NCBI GenBank assembly: GCA_964632945.1
Contig: CAZWCX010000048.1
Span: forward strand, 1 to 47,898
Origin: CAZWCX01 sp964632945
Lineage (GTDB): Bacteria; Planctomycetota; MHYJ01; WSZJ01; CAZWCX01
Length of the DNA stretch: 47,898 nt
Direction of reading: 5' to 3'
Below are positions 23,281-32,719 of this stretch, piece after piece. A program made the position numbers and the translations under genes. Positions within the stretch are counted from its first letter, which is position 1. The number at the start of each line of letters is the position of its first letter. The notes under the pieces are model-generated. The model saw nothing but the letters and a program-made list of their open reading frames with translations. It was not told where the DNA came from and made no database searches.

Positions 23281-26200
23281 ATGACGGAGCCGGATGCCGA
23301 CACGCTGGCCCGGCGCCTCGTCGAGGCCGGATTGCTCGACTCCCTGCGAGCGGGCGACCTGAGGGACGAGTTTGCCGGGGCGGAGGCGGCCGGGGCGGGA
23401 ATGTCCGCCTTCGCCGAATGGCTCCGGGCGCGCGGCGAGGTCCCCGCCGACCGACTCGATGCGGTGGTCCGCGCCTGCCTGGCCGAAGCCGCCGACGCGG
23501 TCGCGGCCACCTTCGGAGGGGACGGATCCGCCCCGGGTTCCGCCCCGAGTGCGAACGACTCCTTCGCCGGAACGGCCCTGCCCCCCGGGTCCTCGATCTC
23601 CGCCGCCAGAGGCGTCGCCCCGCTGCCCCCGGACGAGGAACCGACCTATACGTCGGCCGGGACCGGACGATTGCCGATCGCCGACCTGGTCGATCCGGAC
23701 GCGGTCATGGCCACGACCGACGTCGGCGTCGGTACCGCCGGGGCCGCCTCATCGGTGCAGCGCGGATTGAGCTTCGCCCGCTACAACCTCCTGGGCGAAC
23801 TCGGGCGCGGGGCGATGGGGGTGGTGTACCGGGCCTTCGATCCCATGCTGCGACGCCTGGTCGCCCTCAAGGTGATGGTCGGGGCCGAGACCGCCACCCC
23901 GGACGCGCGCCGGCGCTTCGAGAAAGAGGCCTTGCTGGCGGCCCGCGTGCGCCATCCGGGGCTCGTGCAGGTGTACGAGGTCGGGGAGTTCGAAGGCAAA
24001 CTCTACTACACGATGGAACTCGTGGAAGGCGAGAGCCTCGCGGAGGTCGTCCGGCGCGAGGGCCGGCTGCACCCGCGGGTGGCCCTGCGGATCATCCGCG
24101 ACGCCGCGCGCGCGCTGCATGCGGCCCACGAGCAGAATCTGGTGCATCGCGACATCAAGCCCGCGAATCTGATGCTGACGCCGGTGGTGAGCGGCGGGAC
24201 CCCGCCCGACGCGGGCGCAACCGCGTTGCGCATCGGCGCCGACCGGCACGCGACTTTCCGCGTCCTCATCACCGACTTCGGGATCGCCAAGGACGTCACC
24301 GGCCAGACGCACCTCACCCGGGCCGGGGCCGTGGTCGGGACCCCCGCGTACATGTCCCCGGAGCAGGCGGGCAGTCCGGAACGGATCGGGCCCGGAAGCG
24401 ACGTCTACTCGCTCGGCGTCGTCCTCTACCACATGCTCTGCGGCGGCCTCCCGTTCACCGAGACCGACCCCGTGCGGATGCTGGCGGCCGTGCTGACGCG
24501 GGAGCCGCCTCCCCTGCGGGATCGCGTGGCCGACCTGCACCGCGACCTCGAGACGCTCACGCTCAAGGCGATGATGAAGGACCCGGGACGGCGGTATCGG
24601 AGCGCCGCGGAGTTCGCGGACGACATCGACCGCTACCTCGCGGGCGAGATGATCCATGCCCGTCCGGCCACCTGGGCCTACCGGTGGATGAGGAAGGCGC
24701 GGCAGCACCGGGAGGCGGTGTGGGCGGGGGCGGGCGTCCTGCTGGCCGCGACGGCGGCCGTCTTTCACGGCGTGGCCTGGCCGCGGATCGTCGCCTGGCG
24801 GGAGGCCGCGCAGGCGGCGGCCGAGCGAGCGCAACGCGAGTCGGCGGCCGCGGCCGTCCTGGAGGCCGCGGAGCGGGCGCTGCGCGACGGGAATGCGGAC
24901 GAGGCCGCCCGCCGCGCCCGCGAGCTGCTCGCGACCTTCGCCGATGCGGCCGGTCGCGGCGAGGAGGTGCGCGCCCCCGAAGCGCACGACCTGCTCGCTC
25001 GCGTCCACGCGGGGGCCGGCCAACCCGAACTGGCGCTCCTCGAACGCTACCGCGCGCGCCGGGCGGCGCTCGGGTCCCCGGGGCGCGAGACCTTCTTCCT
25101 GCGCGTGATCGAGGACGCCGTCGGTCAGTTCCGCTTCGACGACGCCGTGACGCTGGCGGCGCGGCTGCTGCGCGAGACCGAGAACCCGGCGATCGCGGTC
25201 CAGGCCCAGTACTGGCTCGGCCGCGGATGCCTCGGCCGCCTCGATTTCGGCGGGGCCGTCCGCCACCTGGAACGGGCGCTGCAATCCGGGACGCTGGCCG
25301 GCACGATCCGCGAAGACGCCGAACGCCGGCTCGCATTCTCCCGCCGGTTCGCCCGTCGGGCGCCCCGCCCCGCCCGGGGCGAGGTCCTCCCGCCGCCGGA
25401 CGCCGACTTCGACGGCGACGGCGTCGGCGACGTCGCGCGCATCCATGACGGACGATTGACCCTCACGACCCCCACCCCGGAGGGTCCGCGGGAGATCGCC
25501 GCCCTCGATTTGCCGCGCCATCCGGGCGGAAAGTTCCCGGAAAAGCTGCGCGGAGACCTCGCCCCCTCGTGGCTGGCGATCGAAAATGTCCGCGAAGAGG
25601 GGGCTTTCCTCTACGTCCTTCGCTGGCGGGACGGCGGTCTTCGCATCGTCTCGGAAACGGCACTGCCCGCGCCCGTCCTGGCCACCCGGGCCGTGGATGT
25701 CGACGGCGACCGGGTCCCGGAACTCCTGCTGACCACCCGCCTTCCCGAGCGGGGTCTCCGACTCCTCGACTGGGACCCGGAAACCGGACGCCTCTCCCCG
25801 CTGCAGGTGTTGCCGCTCGGAGCCCCGGTCGGCTCGCTCGACGCGCTCGATTTCGACGGCGACGGACGCGAGGAGCCGTTCGCGTTCTGGTCCGAATGGA
25901 CCGGGTATGGCGCCCGCGTGTGGGGCTGGGACCCGGAAGCGCGGGCGCTGGCGGTCCGGCACCACGAGCAGCTCGGCTCCATCGACGGCCTGCACCGCCT
26001 CGAGCGTCCCGGGGCGCTCCCCCGGTTCGTCGCGGGCGTGGGCTGGGAGGAGCGTTTCACCTACCCGTTGCGCCAGATCTACGGCGACGACGAGTTCCGG
26101 CGCCGGTTCGTGCCGGTGGGATCCTGGATCCTGGAACCGCGGTCCGACTTCCGCTTCGACCGCCGGCCCCTGGCCGCCCTGGATTGGCGCCGCGGCGGCG

Positions 26201-28335
26201 CGGGACGCTGTCGCGTCCACCGGCTCCGGGATGCCGACCTCGATCTGCTGTTCACGGTCCGGGACGGCTTCGGGCCGCTGACCGGAGAGGAAGGGGAGCC
26301 CAGCCCCGCGACCATCTTCGTTCACGACCTCGCGCGGGACTTCGCCCCCGTGGCGGTCCTGGTCCCGGCCCCGGGGGAATCCCTCGTCGGGATCGTGGAC
26401 GACGACGGGGACGGCTCCGCCGATCTCATCCTGGAGACCCCCGAGGGAGGGCGGTTCCTGGGCGTCGGGGCGGCGGAACCCGCCGACGAAGCGATCGCGC
26501 GCGCCGCACCCGGCGCCGCCCCCGGCGTCCGCGCGACGCCGGCGATGCCGCCGTTGCTCGAGTTCGCCCGCGACGCGGAGCGGATCGGACTGACGGAAGA
26601 GGCGATCTCGGCCTATGCGGAGGCTCGGGCCCGCTCGGAATCGCTCGCGGAGGTGGAGGCGGCCTTCCGGGGCGAACTGGCCGGTCGCATGAAACTGGGG
26701 CAGCCCCATGCGGCCGCGGAGATGGCCCAGCGGGTCGCGGAAGAGGTGCCGGATCTCGAGATCCTCGTGCTGAAAGCCGCACTCGAAGAACTGGAGTCCG
26801 CCGGCGCGTGGGGGCCCGCCGCCACGCTCGCCCGGCGCCTGCAGGGCGCGCCGGACCTCGACGGCCCCTCCCTGACCGATGCGGTCCGACGCGAACAGCA
26901 CGCGCGCGAACGCGCAGCCATGGCCCATCGGATCCGGATCGTCGGTCCCGAGGCCGCGCCCCTGGACTGGCTCGCCACCACCCCGTTCGTCGCCACCCGA
27001 CTCCCGGACCAGTCGTGGCGGTTCCAGTTCGCCTCCGACGCGAACGACCGGATCGCGGCATCCGTGGGAACTGCCGATCAGGCCTGGACCCTGACCGGCC
27101 GGGTGGAGGTCGAGCGCCTCGACTGGGCGAGCGGAGTCGGGGTCGGCCTGGGCCTCGAAGACCCCGGCTTGAACCTCTGGAGGATTCCCAAGCCCTGTCT
27201 GGAATGGAAGGCCGACGGCGAAACCTTCTTCCCCATCCATCGACTTTTCTTCGGGGGCGGCGGCCCTCGCTTTCAGGACGCCACCCTCGAGTTCCGCGGC
27301 ACGCGTTGGCCCGGCGTCCTCTCCACGGAGATCGAATATCGTCAGGAAACCGGACGATTCGCCGGCCGGGTCGTCGGGGAAGGAGCGGAGTCCCGGCAAC
27401 GGAACTTCGAGATCCGCGCCCCGGAGATGAGCGGCGCAGGATCCCTCCTGGTCGGCATCGAGTCGCGCGGCCACTGGACCCCCGGATTCTGGGCGGTCCT
27501 GCGGATCGAATCGCTGGAGTTGCGTTTCCCGCACACCGGCAAGAATCCGGGCAAGCGCGAGCCGCGCACGGCCGCGGAGCACCTCCTCCACGCCAACGGT
27601 CGCTGGATTCTGGGCGACCTCGACGGCGCGCGGACCCTGTATGATCGGGCGGTGCGCATCGCCGGGATGGATCGCGAGCGCCAGGAACAGGCGGCCGGCG
27701 AGGGTCTGCCCCCGCCCTGGGAGACCCCGTCCCTGATGGACCTCGGGGCGAAGGCCGGGGTCGACGCGCGGATCTATCGCGGCCTGCTGCGAGCGACCTG
27801 CGACGACGCATCGGGAGCCCGGGAGGACCTCGCCGCCGCCTGGGCCCTCGATCGGGAACGATTCCTCGACGTCGTCCGCCGCTGCGCCTTGCCGCTGCTG
27901 GAGCGACCGGCGGAAGGGGCGGCGCTGCGCTCGTTCTTCGCCGAACAGATTCCCGGCGGCGCGTCGGCCGGTCCCCAGGCCCGCATGGCCGCGGCGCGGG
28001 GGCTGCCGCCGGGCGGCGCGGAAATCCTCCTCGCCCTCATCCCCGGTCTCGTGCGCGTCGAAGTCCCGGTTCCGCGCATCCGGGAACTGCCCGCGGACCA
28101 TCCCGCCTTCGTCGCCGGCCTGCGCCGCGGCGACCTCCTCCTCGCCGTCGACGGGAAGCCCATGACCCGCCCCGCGGATGTCGCGGGAGCGACGGAACGG
28201 GCCCGCTCGCTCGGGCAGGCCGAAGTCCAGGTCGACTTCCTGCGCCACGGAACGGTCGGCCGGTTCACCCTCAAGGCGGAGGCGCTGGAACTGGACCTGG
28301 AAGAGGGGCGAACTCAGCGGCTCGAATTCCGATAG
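23281..28335 (+). CDS. Transmembrane Ser/Thr protein kinase with VCBS-like, lectin-like and PDZ regions
   Basis: 1684 residues. An N-terminal helical module (1-75) and linker precede the kinase domain (about 168-453): GRGAMG, K197, HRDIKPAN (289-296), DFG (332-334), GTPAYMSPEQ. An extra 25 or so residues (about 301-326) lie between the catalytic loop and DFG. A membrane segment at about 480-500 is followed by an alpha-helical region (to about 700), several DxDxDG-type motifs (near 708, 804, 857, 1039) of VCBS/FG-GAP type, a second helical part, a beta-rich lectin/LamG-like region (about 1240-1420), and a C-terminal PDZ domain (about 1585-1684). Start 23281 is chosen because GAGGGG lies seven bases upstream; ATG 23275 is too close. 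Probably an envelope sensor kinase; the ligand is unknown. Confidence 0.9.
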   Translation: MTEPDADTLARRLVEAGLLDSLRAGDLRDEFAGAEAAGAGMSAFAEWLRARGEVPADRLDAVVRACLAEAADAVAATFGGDGSAPGSAPSANDSFAGTALPPGSSISAARGVAPLPPDEEPTYTSAGTGRLPIADLVDPDAVMATTDVGVGTAGAASSVQRGLSFARYNLLGELGRGAMGVVYRAFDPMLRRLVALKVMVGAETATPDARRRFEKEALLAARVRHPGLVQVYEVGEFEGKLYYTMELVEGESLAEVVRREGRLHPRVALRIIRDAARALHAAHEQNLVHRDIKPANLMLTPVVSGGTPPDAGATALRIGADRHATFRVLITDFGIAKDVTGQTHLTRAGAVVGTPAYMSPEQAGSPERIGPGSDVYSLGVVLYHMLCGGLPFTETDPVRMLAAVLTREPPPLRDRVADLHRDLETLTLKAMMKDPGRRYRSAAEFADDIDRYLAGEMIHARPATWAYRWMRKARQHREAVWAGAGVLLAATAAVFHGVAWPRIVAWREAAQAAAERAQRESAAAAVLEAAERALRDGNADEAARRARELLATFADAAGRGEEVRAPEAHDLLARVHAGAGQPELALLERYRARRAALGSPGRETFFLRVIEDAVGQFRFDDAVTLAARLLRETENPAIAVQAQYWLGRGCLGRLDFGGAVRHLERALQSGTLAGTIREDAERRLAFSRRFARRAPRPARGEVLPPPDADFDGDGVGDVARIHDGRLTLTTPTPEGPREIAALDLPRHPGGKFPEKLRGDLAPSWLAIENVREEGAFLYVLRWRDGGLRIVSETALPAPVLATRAVDVDGDRVPELLLTTRLPERGLRLLDWDPETGRLSPLQVLPLGAPVGSLDALDFDGDGREEPFAFWSEWTGYGARVWGWDPEARALAVRHHEQLGSIDGLHRLERPGALPRFVAGVGWEERFTYPLRQIYGDDEFRRRFVPVGSWILEPRSDFRFDRRPLAALDWRRGGAGRCRVHRLRDADLDLLFTVRDGFGPLTGEEGEPSPATIFVHDLARDFAPVAVLVPAPGESLVGIVDDDGDGSADLILETPEGGRFLGVGAAEPADEAIARAAPGAAPGVRATPAMPPLLEFARDAERIGLTEEAISAYAEARARSESLAEVEAAFRGELAGRMKLGQPHAAAEMAQRVAEEVPDLEILVLKAALEELESAGAWGPAATLARRLQGAPDLDGPSLTDAVRREQHARERAAMAHRIRIVGPEAAPLDWLATTPFVATRLPDQSWRFQFASDANDRIAASVGTADQAWTLTGRVEVERLDWASGVGVGLGLEDPGLNLWRIPKPCLEWKADGETFFPIHRLFFGGGGPRFQDATLEFRGTRWPGVLSTEIEYRQETGRFAGRVVGEGAESRQRNFEIRAPEMSGAGSLLVGIESRGHWTPGFWAVLRIESLELRFPHTGKNPGKREPRTAAEHLLHANGRWILGDLDGARTLYDRAVRIAGMDRERQEQAAGEGLPPPWETPSLMDLGAKAGVDARIYRGLLRATCDDASGAREDLAAAWALDRERFLDVVRRCALPLLERPAEGAALRSFFAEQIPGGASAGPQARMAAARGLPPGGAEILLALIPGLVRVEVPVPRIRELPADHPAFVAGLRRGDLLLAVDGKPMTRPADVAGATERARSLGQAEVQVDFLRHGTVGRFTLKAEALELDLEEGRTQRLEFR

Positions 28336-28352
28336 ACGCCCGCACTTGGCGC

Positions 28353-28381
28353 TTGTCCTCCGGCGGCCGCCGCGGTACGCT
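28353..28381 (+). promoter_or_regulatory. Promoter candidate of the secreted TPR gene
   Basis: TTGTCC (28353-28358), 17 bases, TACGCT (28376-28381), starting 18 bases after the kinase stop. The form and the flanking GC before the -35 match the kinase promoter at 23212. Predicted leader about 60 bases. Confidence 0.4.
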
Positions 28382-28448
28382 CCCGCGGATCGCGATCGCC
28401 CGTCCCGCGCGACCCCGGGAGACCCAGCGACGGGTGGAAAGGCATCCC

Positions 28449-29210
28449 ATGATCCGCTGTCTGCTCCCGTGGCTCGTCCTCGCCGCGCTCGCGCTTCCCC
28501 TCCCGGCCGGATCGCAGGAACCCGACCCCGGCGCCATGCGCCTGGCGGAGGCGGACGAGCTCTTCGCGGCCAAACGATACCCGGAGGCGGTTCTCCGCTA
28601 TCGAGAGTGCCTCGACGCCTCCCCCGATCGCCCCACCGCCCTCTTCAACGGCGGGCTGGCCGCCTACATGGCCGGCCGCCACGACCTCGCGGTCGAGTGG
28701 TGGGAGCGCTTGCGCGCGCGCGAATCCAAGGACCTCGTGCTCCTCACCAAGCTGGTCCAGGCCTATGAGGCTCTCGGCGACCGCGCGAACCGCGATGCCC
28801 GCCGCGCCGCGCTCCTCGAACTCCGCGCGGAACTCCCCCCGGAAGAGCGCGCCCGACGCGTCCGCTTCTGCCGCGACCAGTTCCGGGTGGGCGAGCGCCG
28901 CCTGATGGTGTTCGAGTACTTCGAACTCGAGGGCGACCGCCCCCTGCGCTTCCGCTTCTCCGTGCTCGACGAGAAAGATGCCGAGGCCTGGAACGTCTCC
29001 CTCGGCTCGTACGAGTCGACCACCGCGATCGCCCGCGAGGCCGGAGAAATCGGCCCGACCGAACGACTCTTCCACCTGGACGGGAACTTTCCCGGTGAAC
29101 ACCGCACGTACGGGTTCTACAAGAGCGAGCCCACGTACGACCTCGTGAAGGCGCGCGTGATCGAGACGATCCGCGACCTGGACGCCGCGCCCGCGGGCGA
29201 GAAGAAGTAG
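28449..29210 (+). CDS. Secreted TPR protein of unknown function
   Basis: 253 residues. Residues 1-22 are a signal peptide (MIRC, hydrophobic LLPWLVLAALALPLPAG). Residues 27-115 hold two to three TPR units (AEADELFAAKRYPEAVLRYR, ALFNGGLAAYMAGRHDLAVEWW, LLTKLVQAYEALGDRAN). The C-terminal half is a mixed beta region (LMVFEYFELEGDRPLRFRFSV ... TYGFYKSEPTYDLVKARVIE) that I do not recognise; it looks conserved enough to be a folded domain. The ATG at 28449 is chosen because the signal peptide begins there; upstream in-frame residues are Arg/Pro-rich. It has its own promoter candidate after the large kinase gene and ends at a GC hairpin facing a convergent operon. Confidence 0.8.
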   Translation: MIRCLLPWLVLAALALPLPAGSQEPDPGAMRLAEADELFAAKRYPEAVLRYRECLDASPDRPTALFNGGLAAYMAGRHDLAVEWWERLRARESKDLVLLTKLVQAYEALGDRANRDARRAALLELRAELPPEERARRVRFCRDQFRVGERRLMVFEYFELEGDRPLRFRFSVLDEKDAEAWNVSLGSYESTTAIAREAGEIGPTERLFHLDGNFPGEHRTYGFYKSEPTYDLVKARVIETIRDLDAAPAGEKK

Positions 29211-29287
29211 GTCCGGCGCGTCCCGCCGACGCCGCTCCGGACCGTGCGGGCCCCGGGCGCGGGTCGCCCGGCGGGGCCGCCCGGGGC
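29211..29287. terminator. Two hairpins filling the gap between convergent genes
   Basis: The 77-base gap holds GTCCGG...CCGGAC (29211-29216 with 29237-29242), directly after the plus-strand stop codon, and a perfect ten-base stem GCCCCGGGCG...CGCCCGGGGC (29250-29259 with 29278-29287), directly after the minus-strand stop codon. Together they fit bidirectional termination, although no T run is present. Confidence 0.5.
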
Positions 29288-31414
29288 TCAACGCAGAATC
29301 GACTCGACCCATGCGCGGAAGACGCGCTCGAGCCCCGCGCCTCCTTCCGCCCAGGCCTCGGTCCAGCGTGCCATCGCCGCCGGGTCGGGCGCGGCGAATC
29401 GCAATCGCCGATGGTGGCGCTCGAGCCAGAGGGCGCGGAACTCCGGACGTCCAAGGATCCGGTCCGCGCGCGCCGCGGGGGTCTCCCCCGGCGTCGGCTC
29501 GCCCGGCGGTTCGCCCAACAGGCGGGCGGCGAGGACCTCCTCCGCGTCTCGAGAATCGGGATAGCGCCGGGCGAGCGCAGCGTCCCCGAGGATGCGCCGC
29601 AGTACCTCGATCGGGTCGATCTCCATCCCCGCCAGGTGGACCGCGAGCCGCTCGGCGTCGAAGGGCTCCGGCCGGAAGGCCCCGGTGAGGTCGAGGTGCC
29701 CGAGGTCGGCTTCGATCAGCGCGCGCCAGAACGCATCGTGCCGGACGATCCCGGCGGCCGTCCACGCCGCATCGGCACGTCGCAGGACGGTCTCCTCCTC
29801 TTCCGTTGGGGCCCGTCCCCAGAAGGCCTCCGTCGCCGCGCGCAGCCGGGCGGCGGGCACGGCGGCGCCGGCACGTTTCGCCGGGGCCGGGAAGGCGTAC
29901 AATCGCGCCCGGCACGGGTCGCTGCGCTGGCGCGTCGCGTCTTCCACCGTCAACTCCAGCAGATAGACCCCTGCACGATCGGGCCGCAGCGAAACCTCGG
30001 CGGCCGAGAGAGGCTGCAGGTCCGCCTTCGATCCGGGCGGATGGACGGCGAGCGTCCAGCGGTGCTGCAGGGCGTGCCCGGCCGGGTCACGACTCTTTCC
30101 GCCGTCGAAGCGGGCGGCCTTCCCGACCTCCGCCCAGCGATCGCCGCCGGCGTCGGCGACGGGCCGGACGGCGGCCGCCGACTCCCCCCGGGCGAAGGCA
30201 GACAGGACCGCGAAGGCGTCGTCCCCGCGGCGCAGGTTGTCCCCGCCCCCGTGTTCCGAGCCTCCCTCCGCGAGCGCGAGGGCCTTCCGGATCAGCGGGC
30301 TTCGTTCCGGCTCCGCGGCATCCAGGAAGGGAAGGCAGGCGGAGTAGTTGTTTTTGCGGGTCGTCGCGGTGTGGCCGGAGCGGCCGGGCGGGGTCATGCG
30401 CCATTTCCCGACCGGCAGTCGGGATTGGGCATGGCACGAGGCGCAGAGGCGGTCCAGGAGGGGAAGCACCTTGGCGCCGAAGAAGGCGGCGTCCGGGACC
30501 CGCGCGGGACGGTCCGTCGCGTCGGCGGCCGGAGTCCTGGCGTCGGGCGGAGGCCGGGGCGGAAGACGGTGCCGGCTCATTCGTTCCCACCGCGTCTCGC
30601 CCGGCGCGGCCGGCGGATCGGCGGCGACGGCGGGAGGACGACGCGGGGATTCGACGGTCGCGGCGGGATCGGCACGGGGCTCCGCGACCCGCGCGGGTGT
30701 GCGGGACGGATCGGGCTCACGTTCGGGCGGGCGCCGACGGTCCGGGTCGGCCGGCGGATCCAGGAGGAGGGCGGCCGGCGCGGGGTCGGCGGGGCCGGGG
30801 CGATCCGCGACCGCCGCCGATCGAGGGGGCGCGGCGGAGGCATTTCCCGGCGGCTCGACCGGCGCCGCCGGGATCGGCGAGGCGACGTCCCGTTCCGGGA
30901 CGGGGCGGCGAACCCGCCGGGCGATTCCACGAATCAGCCCGATGGCGACCAGCACGACCGCCAAAGTGGCGCAGACCCTTCTGGCTGCCCGGGCGACCGG
31001 CGAGGCGGCCGGTTTCGTCGCCGCCGGGAGCGCCGCCGGGGCAGGCCCGGGCGCGGAGGGAGCCGGGACGGGCTCCTCGACCTCCCCCGGTCGGAAGTAG
31101 CCGCCGCCGCATCCGGGACAGGCGCGCTCCTCCCGCGACCAGGGCGCGCCGCACGGACATTGGACCCGCACGCGATCCGACCGCGTGACGTCGGGGAAGC
31201 CGAGCTCCGCGCCGCAACGCGGGCAGCTCCCCGCCTGCCCGTACCGGCGGTACTCCAGACTCACCTTTTGGCCGCAGAAGCAGGTGAACTTGATGAGCGT
31301 CCGCGGCTCGATCCGGCTTCCCGCCGGGACCGGGAACGGTCCCTGTCCGGGACGCGGCGCCCCGCCGGCGGGATTCGGCGTTCCCGGAACCGCCGGCGGC
31401 GGGGACGTGGACAT
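29288..31414 (-). CDS. Zinc-ribbon / transmembrane / periplasmic CxxCH (cytochrome-like) protein
   Basis: 708 residues. Two zinc-ribbon-like modules sit at the N-terminus (CFC...CPRC at 45-67; CPC...CPGC at 86-102), followed by a single membrane segment (about 147-164), a Pro/Ala-rich spacer (to about 300), and a region with one heme-attachment motif CASCH (C324, C327, H328), similar to the planctomycete PSCyt1-type domain. A PKD-like beta domain (HRWTLAVHPPGSK, VYLLELTVED) and a helical C-terminal domain (about 520-708; DILGRPEFRALWLERHHR) related in style to DUF1549/DUF1800 helices follow. It is the last gene of the DUF1800-DUF1501 operon, 28 bases after DUF1501. Probably works with them at the cell envelope; the reaction is unknown. 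Confidence 0.8.
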   Translation of the reverse strand: MSTSPPPAVPGTPNPAGGAPRPGQGPFPVPAGSRIEPRTLIKFTCFCGQKVSLEYRRYGQAGSCPRCGAELGFPDVTRSDRVRVQCPCGAPWSREERACPGCGGGYFRPGEVEEPVPAPSAPGPAPAALPAATKPAASPVARAARRVCATLAVVLVAIGLIRGIARRVRRPVPERDVASPIPAAPVEPPGNASAAPPRSAAVADRPGPADPAPAALLLDPPADPDRRRPPEREPDPSRTPARVAEPRADPAATVESPRRPPAVAADPPAAPGETRWERMSRHRLPPRPPPDARTPAADATDRPARVPDAAFFGAKVLPLLDRLCASCHAQSRLPVGKWRMTPPGRSGHTATTRKNNYSACLPFLDAAEPERSPLIRKALALAEGGSEHGGGDNLRRGDDAFAVLSAFARGESAAAVRPVADAGGDRWAEVGKAARFDGGKSRDPAGHALQHRWTLAVHPPGSKADLQPLSAAEVSLRPDRAGVYLLELTVEDATRQRSDPCRARLYAFPAPAKRAGAAVPAARLRAATEAFWGRAPTEEEETVLRRADAAWTAAGIVRHDAFWRALIEADLGHLDLTGAFRPEPFDAERLAVHLAGMEIDPIEVLRRILGDAALARRYPDSRDAEEVLAARLLGEPPGEPTPGETPAARADRILGRPEFRALWLERHHRRLRFAAPDPAAMARWTEAWAEGGAGLERVFRAWVESILR

Positions 31415-31442
31415 GCGCGGGATCCCCCGTCGATGCGGCGGC

Positions 31443-32717
31443 TCAGGCCTTCTTCAGGAATCCGAGCAGCGATCCCTGCGGCTTGTAGCCGGGAAAGAAC
31501 GCCTCCACCTTCGGATAGCCGAGGAAGCTGCGCAGCACTTCTCCGAACACCAGCCGGAAGTCGGTATGCACCGGCATGTCCCGACCCTCCCACAGCGCGG
31601 CGTCCTCCAGTCCGGTCCACTTGCCGTAGACCTTGCCGCCCTTGACCGGCCCGCCGAGGGCGAACATGATGCCCCCGTGACCGTGGTCGGTGCCTGAGTT
31701 GCCGTTCTCCTTGACCGTGCGGCCGAATTCCGACATCGCCAGCACCAGCACGCGCTGCATGCGCGCGGCGCCCAGATCCCGGGCGAACGCCGCCAGGGTG
31801 TCGCTCACGTTCTTCAGCATGTTCGCCAATTGCCCGTCGGTTCCGCCCTCGCGCGCGTGATGGTCCCAGCCATTGTAGTCGACGGCGGCCACTTCCAGTC
31901 CGCAGTTCGCCTTGATCACCTTGGCGATCCCCTGGAACTGCCGCCCCAGCGGGGATCGCGGGTACTCCACTTCGGCGTGGGTCCCCTGGATGGGGGCGAG
32001 GATCTCCTGAAGCCGGCGCAGCTTCTTGATCGTGTTCTCCCCTGCCGCCACGATCGGCGCGGCCGCCGCGTCGAACGCCGGACCTTCCATTCCCTCGTCC
32101 CGGCAGGTGTACACCTCCTCGAACGGGTCCATGGCCGCCATGGCGTGCTCCTCCGGGACCGCCAGCACGGGGAATTCGCCGCGAAGCGACCGCGGCAGGA
32201 GCGGTTGCGCGGCGAGCGCGCGCAGCTCGACCTCCTTGCGCTTTCCCTCGTGGGTGGCGCTCAACCAGCGGTTGAGCCAGCCTTCCGTGATGGTGCGCAC
32301 GCCCGGCGCCGCGTACTCCATGAAGTCCTGCGCGTCGAAGTGGCTCCGGGTCGGGTGCGGCGAGCCGACGTTGATGATCGGCGCGAACACCCCCTGCTGG
32401 TAGAGCTCGTGCAACGGCGCCATCGCGGGGTGGAGTCCGAACCCGCTCGCGATCGGCAGACAGCCGTCCTCCTTCCCGGGCGGGGCGATGGCGATCCCCG
32501 GCCGCAGCTCGCCGTAGCGCGGATCCGACCACGGGATGATCGCCCCCAGGCTGTCGATGCCGCCCCGCAGGTAAAGGACCACGAGGGTCGGGGGCGGCTC
32601 ACCCTTGTCCCCATCCGGACCCGCATGGAGGGGACGCAGGACCGGGAACGCGCCCGCCCAGGTTCCCAGGATCGCCCCGCCGGTCGTGCGCAGGAAGTCG
32701 CGTCGATTGGTCGTCAT
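31443..32717 (-). CDS. DUF1501 protein with Tat signal
   Basis: 424 residues. The N-terminus TNRRDFLRTTGGAILG is a twin-arginine signal, so the folded protein is exported. DUF1501 proteins are related to the alkaline phosphatase/sulfatase superfamily. Typical blocks are seen: LVVLYLRGGIDSLG, GWDHHAREGG (about 282-291), MSEFGRTVKENGNSGTDHGHG (about 327-347) with metal-type His/Asp residues, and a C-terminal LGYPKVEAFFPGYK. The start is three bases downstream of the DUF1800 stop, so the two are translationally close. DUF1501-DUF1800 pairs are common in Planctomycetota and several other phyla; their function is not established. Confidence 0.92.
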   Translation of the reverse strand: MTTNRRDFLRTTGGAILGTWAGAFPVLRPLHAGPDGDKGEPPPTLVVLYLRGGIDSLGAIIPWSDPRYGELRPGIAIAPPGKEDGCLPIASGFGLHPAMAPLHELYQQGVFAPIINVGSPHPTRSHFDAQDFMEYAAPGVRTITEGWLNRWLSATHEGKRKEVELRALAAQPLLPRSLRGEFPVLAVPEEHAMAAMDPFEEVYTCRDEGMEGPAFDAAAAPIVAAGENTIKKLRRLQEILAPIQGTHAEVEYPRSPLGRQFQGIAKVIKANCGLEVAAVDYNGWDHHAREGGTDGQLANMLKNVSDTLAAFARDLGAARMQRVLVLAMSEFGRTVKENGNSGTDHGHGGIMFALGGPVKGGKVYGKWTGLEDAALWEGRDMPVHTDFRLVFGEVLRSFLGYPKVEAFFPGYKPQGSLLGFLKKA

Positions 32718-32719
32718 GG

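Noticed and set aside
23749..28248. 1499-codon open frame on the minus strand
   Set aside because: Antisense to the plus-strand kinase; no domain or promoter.
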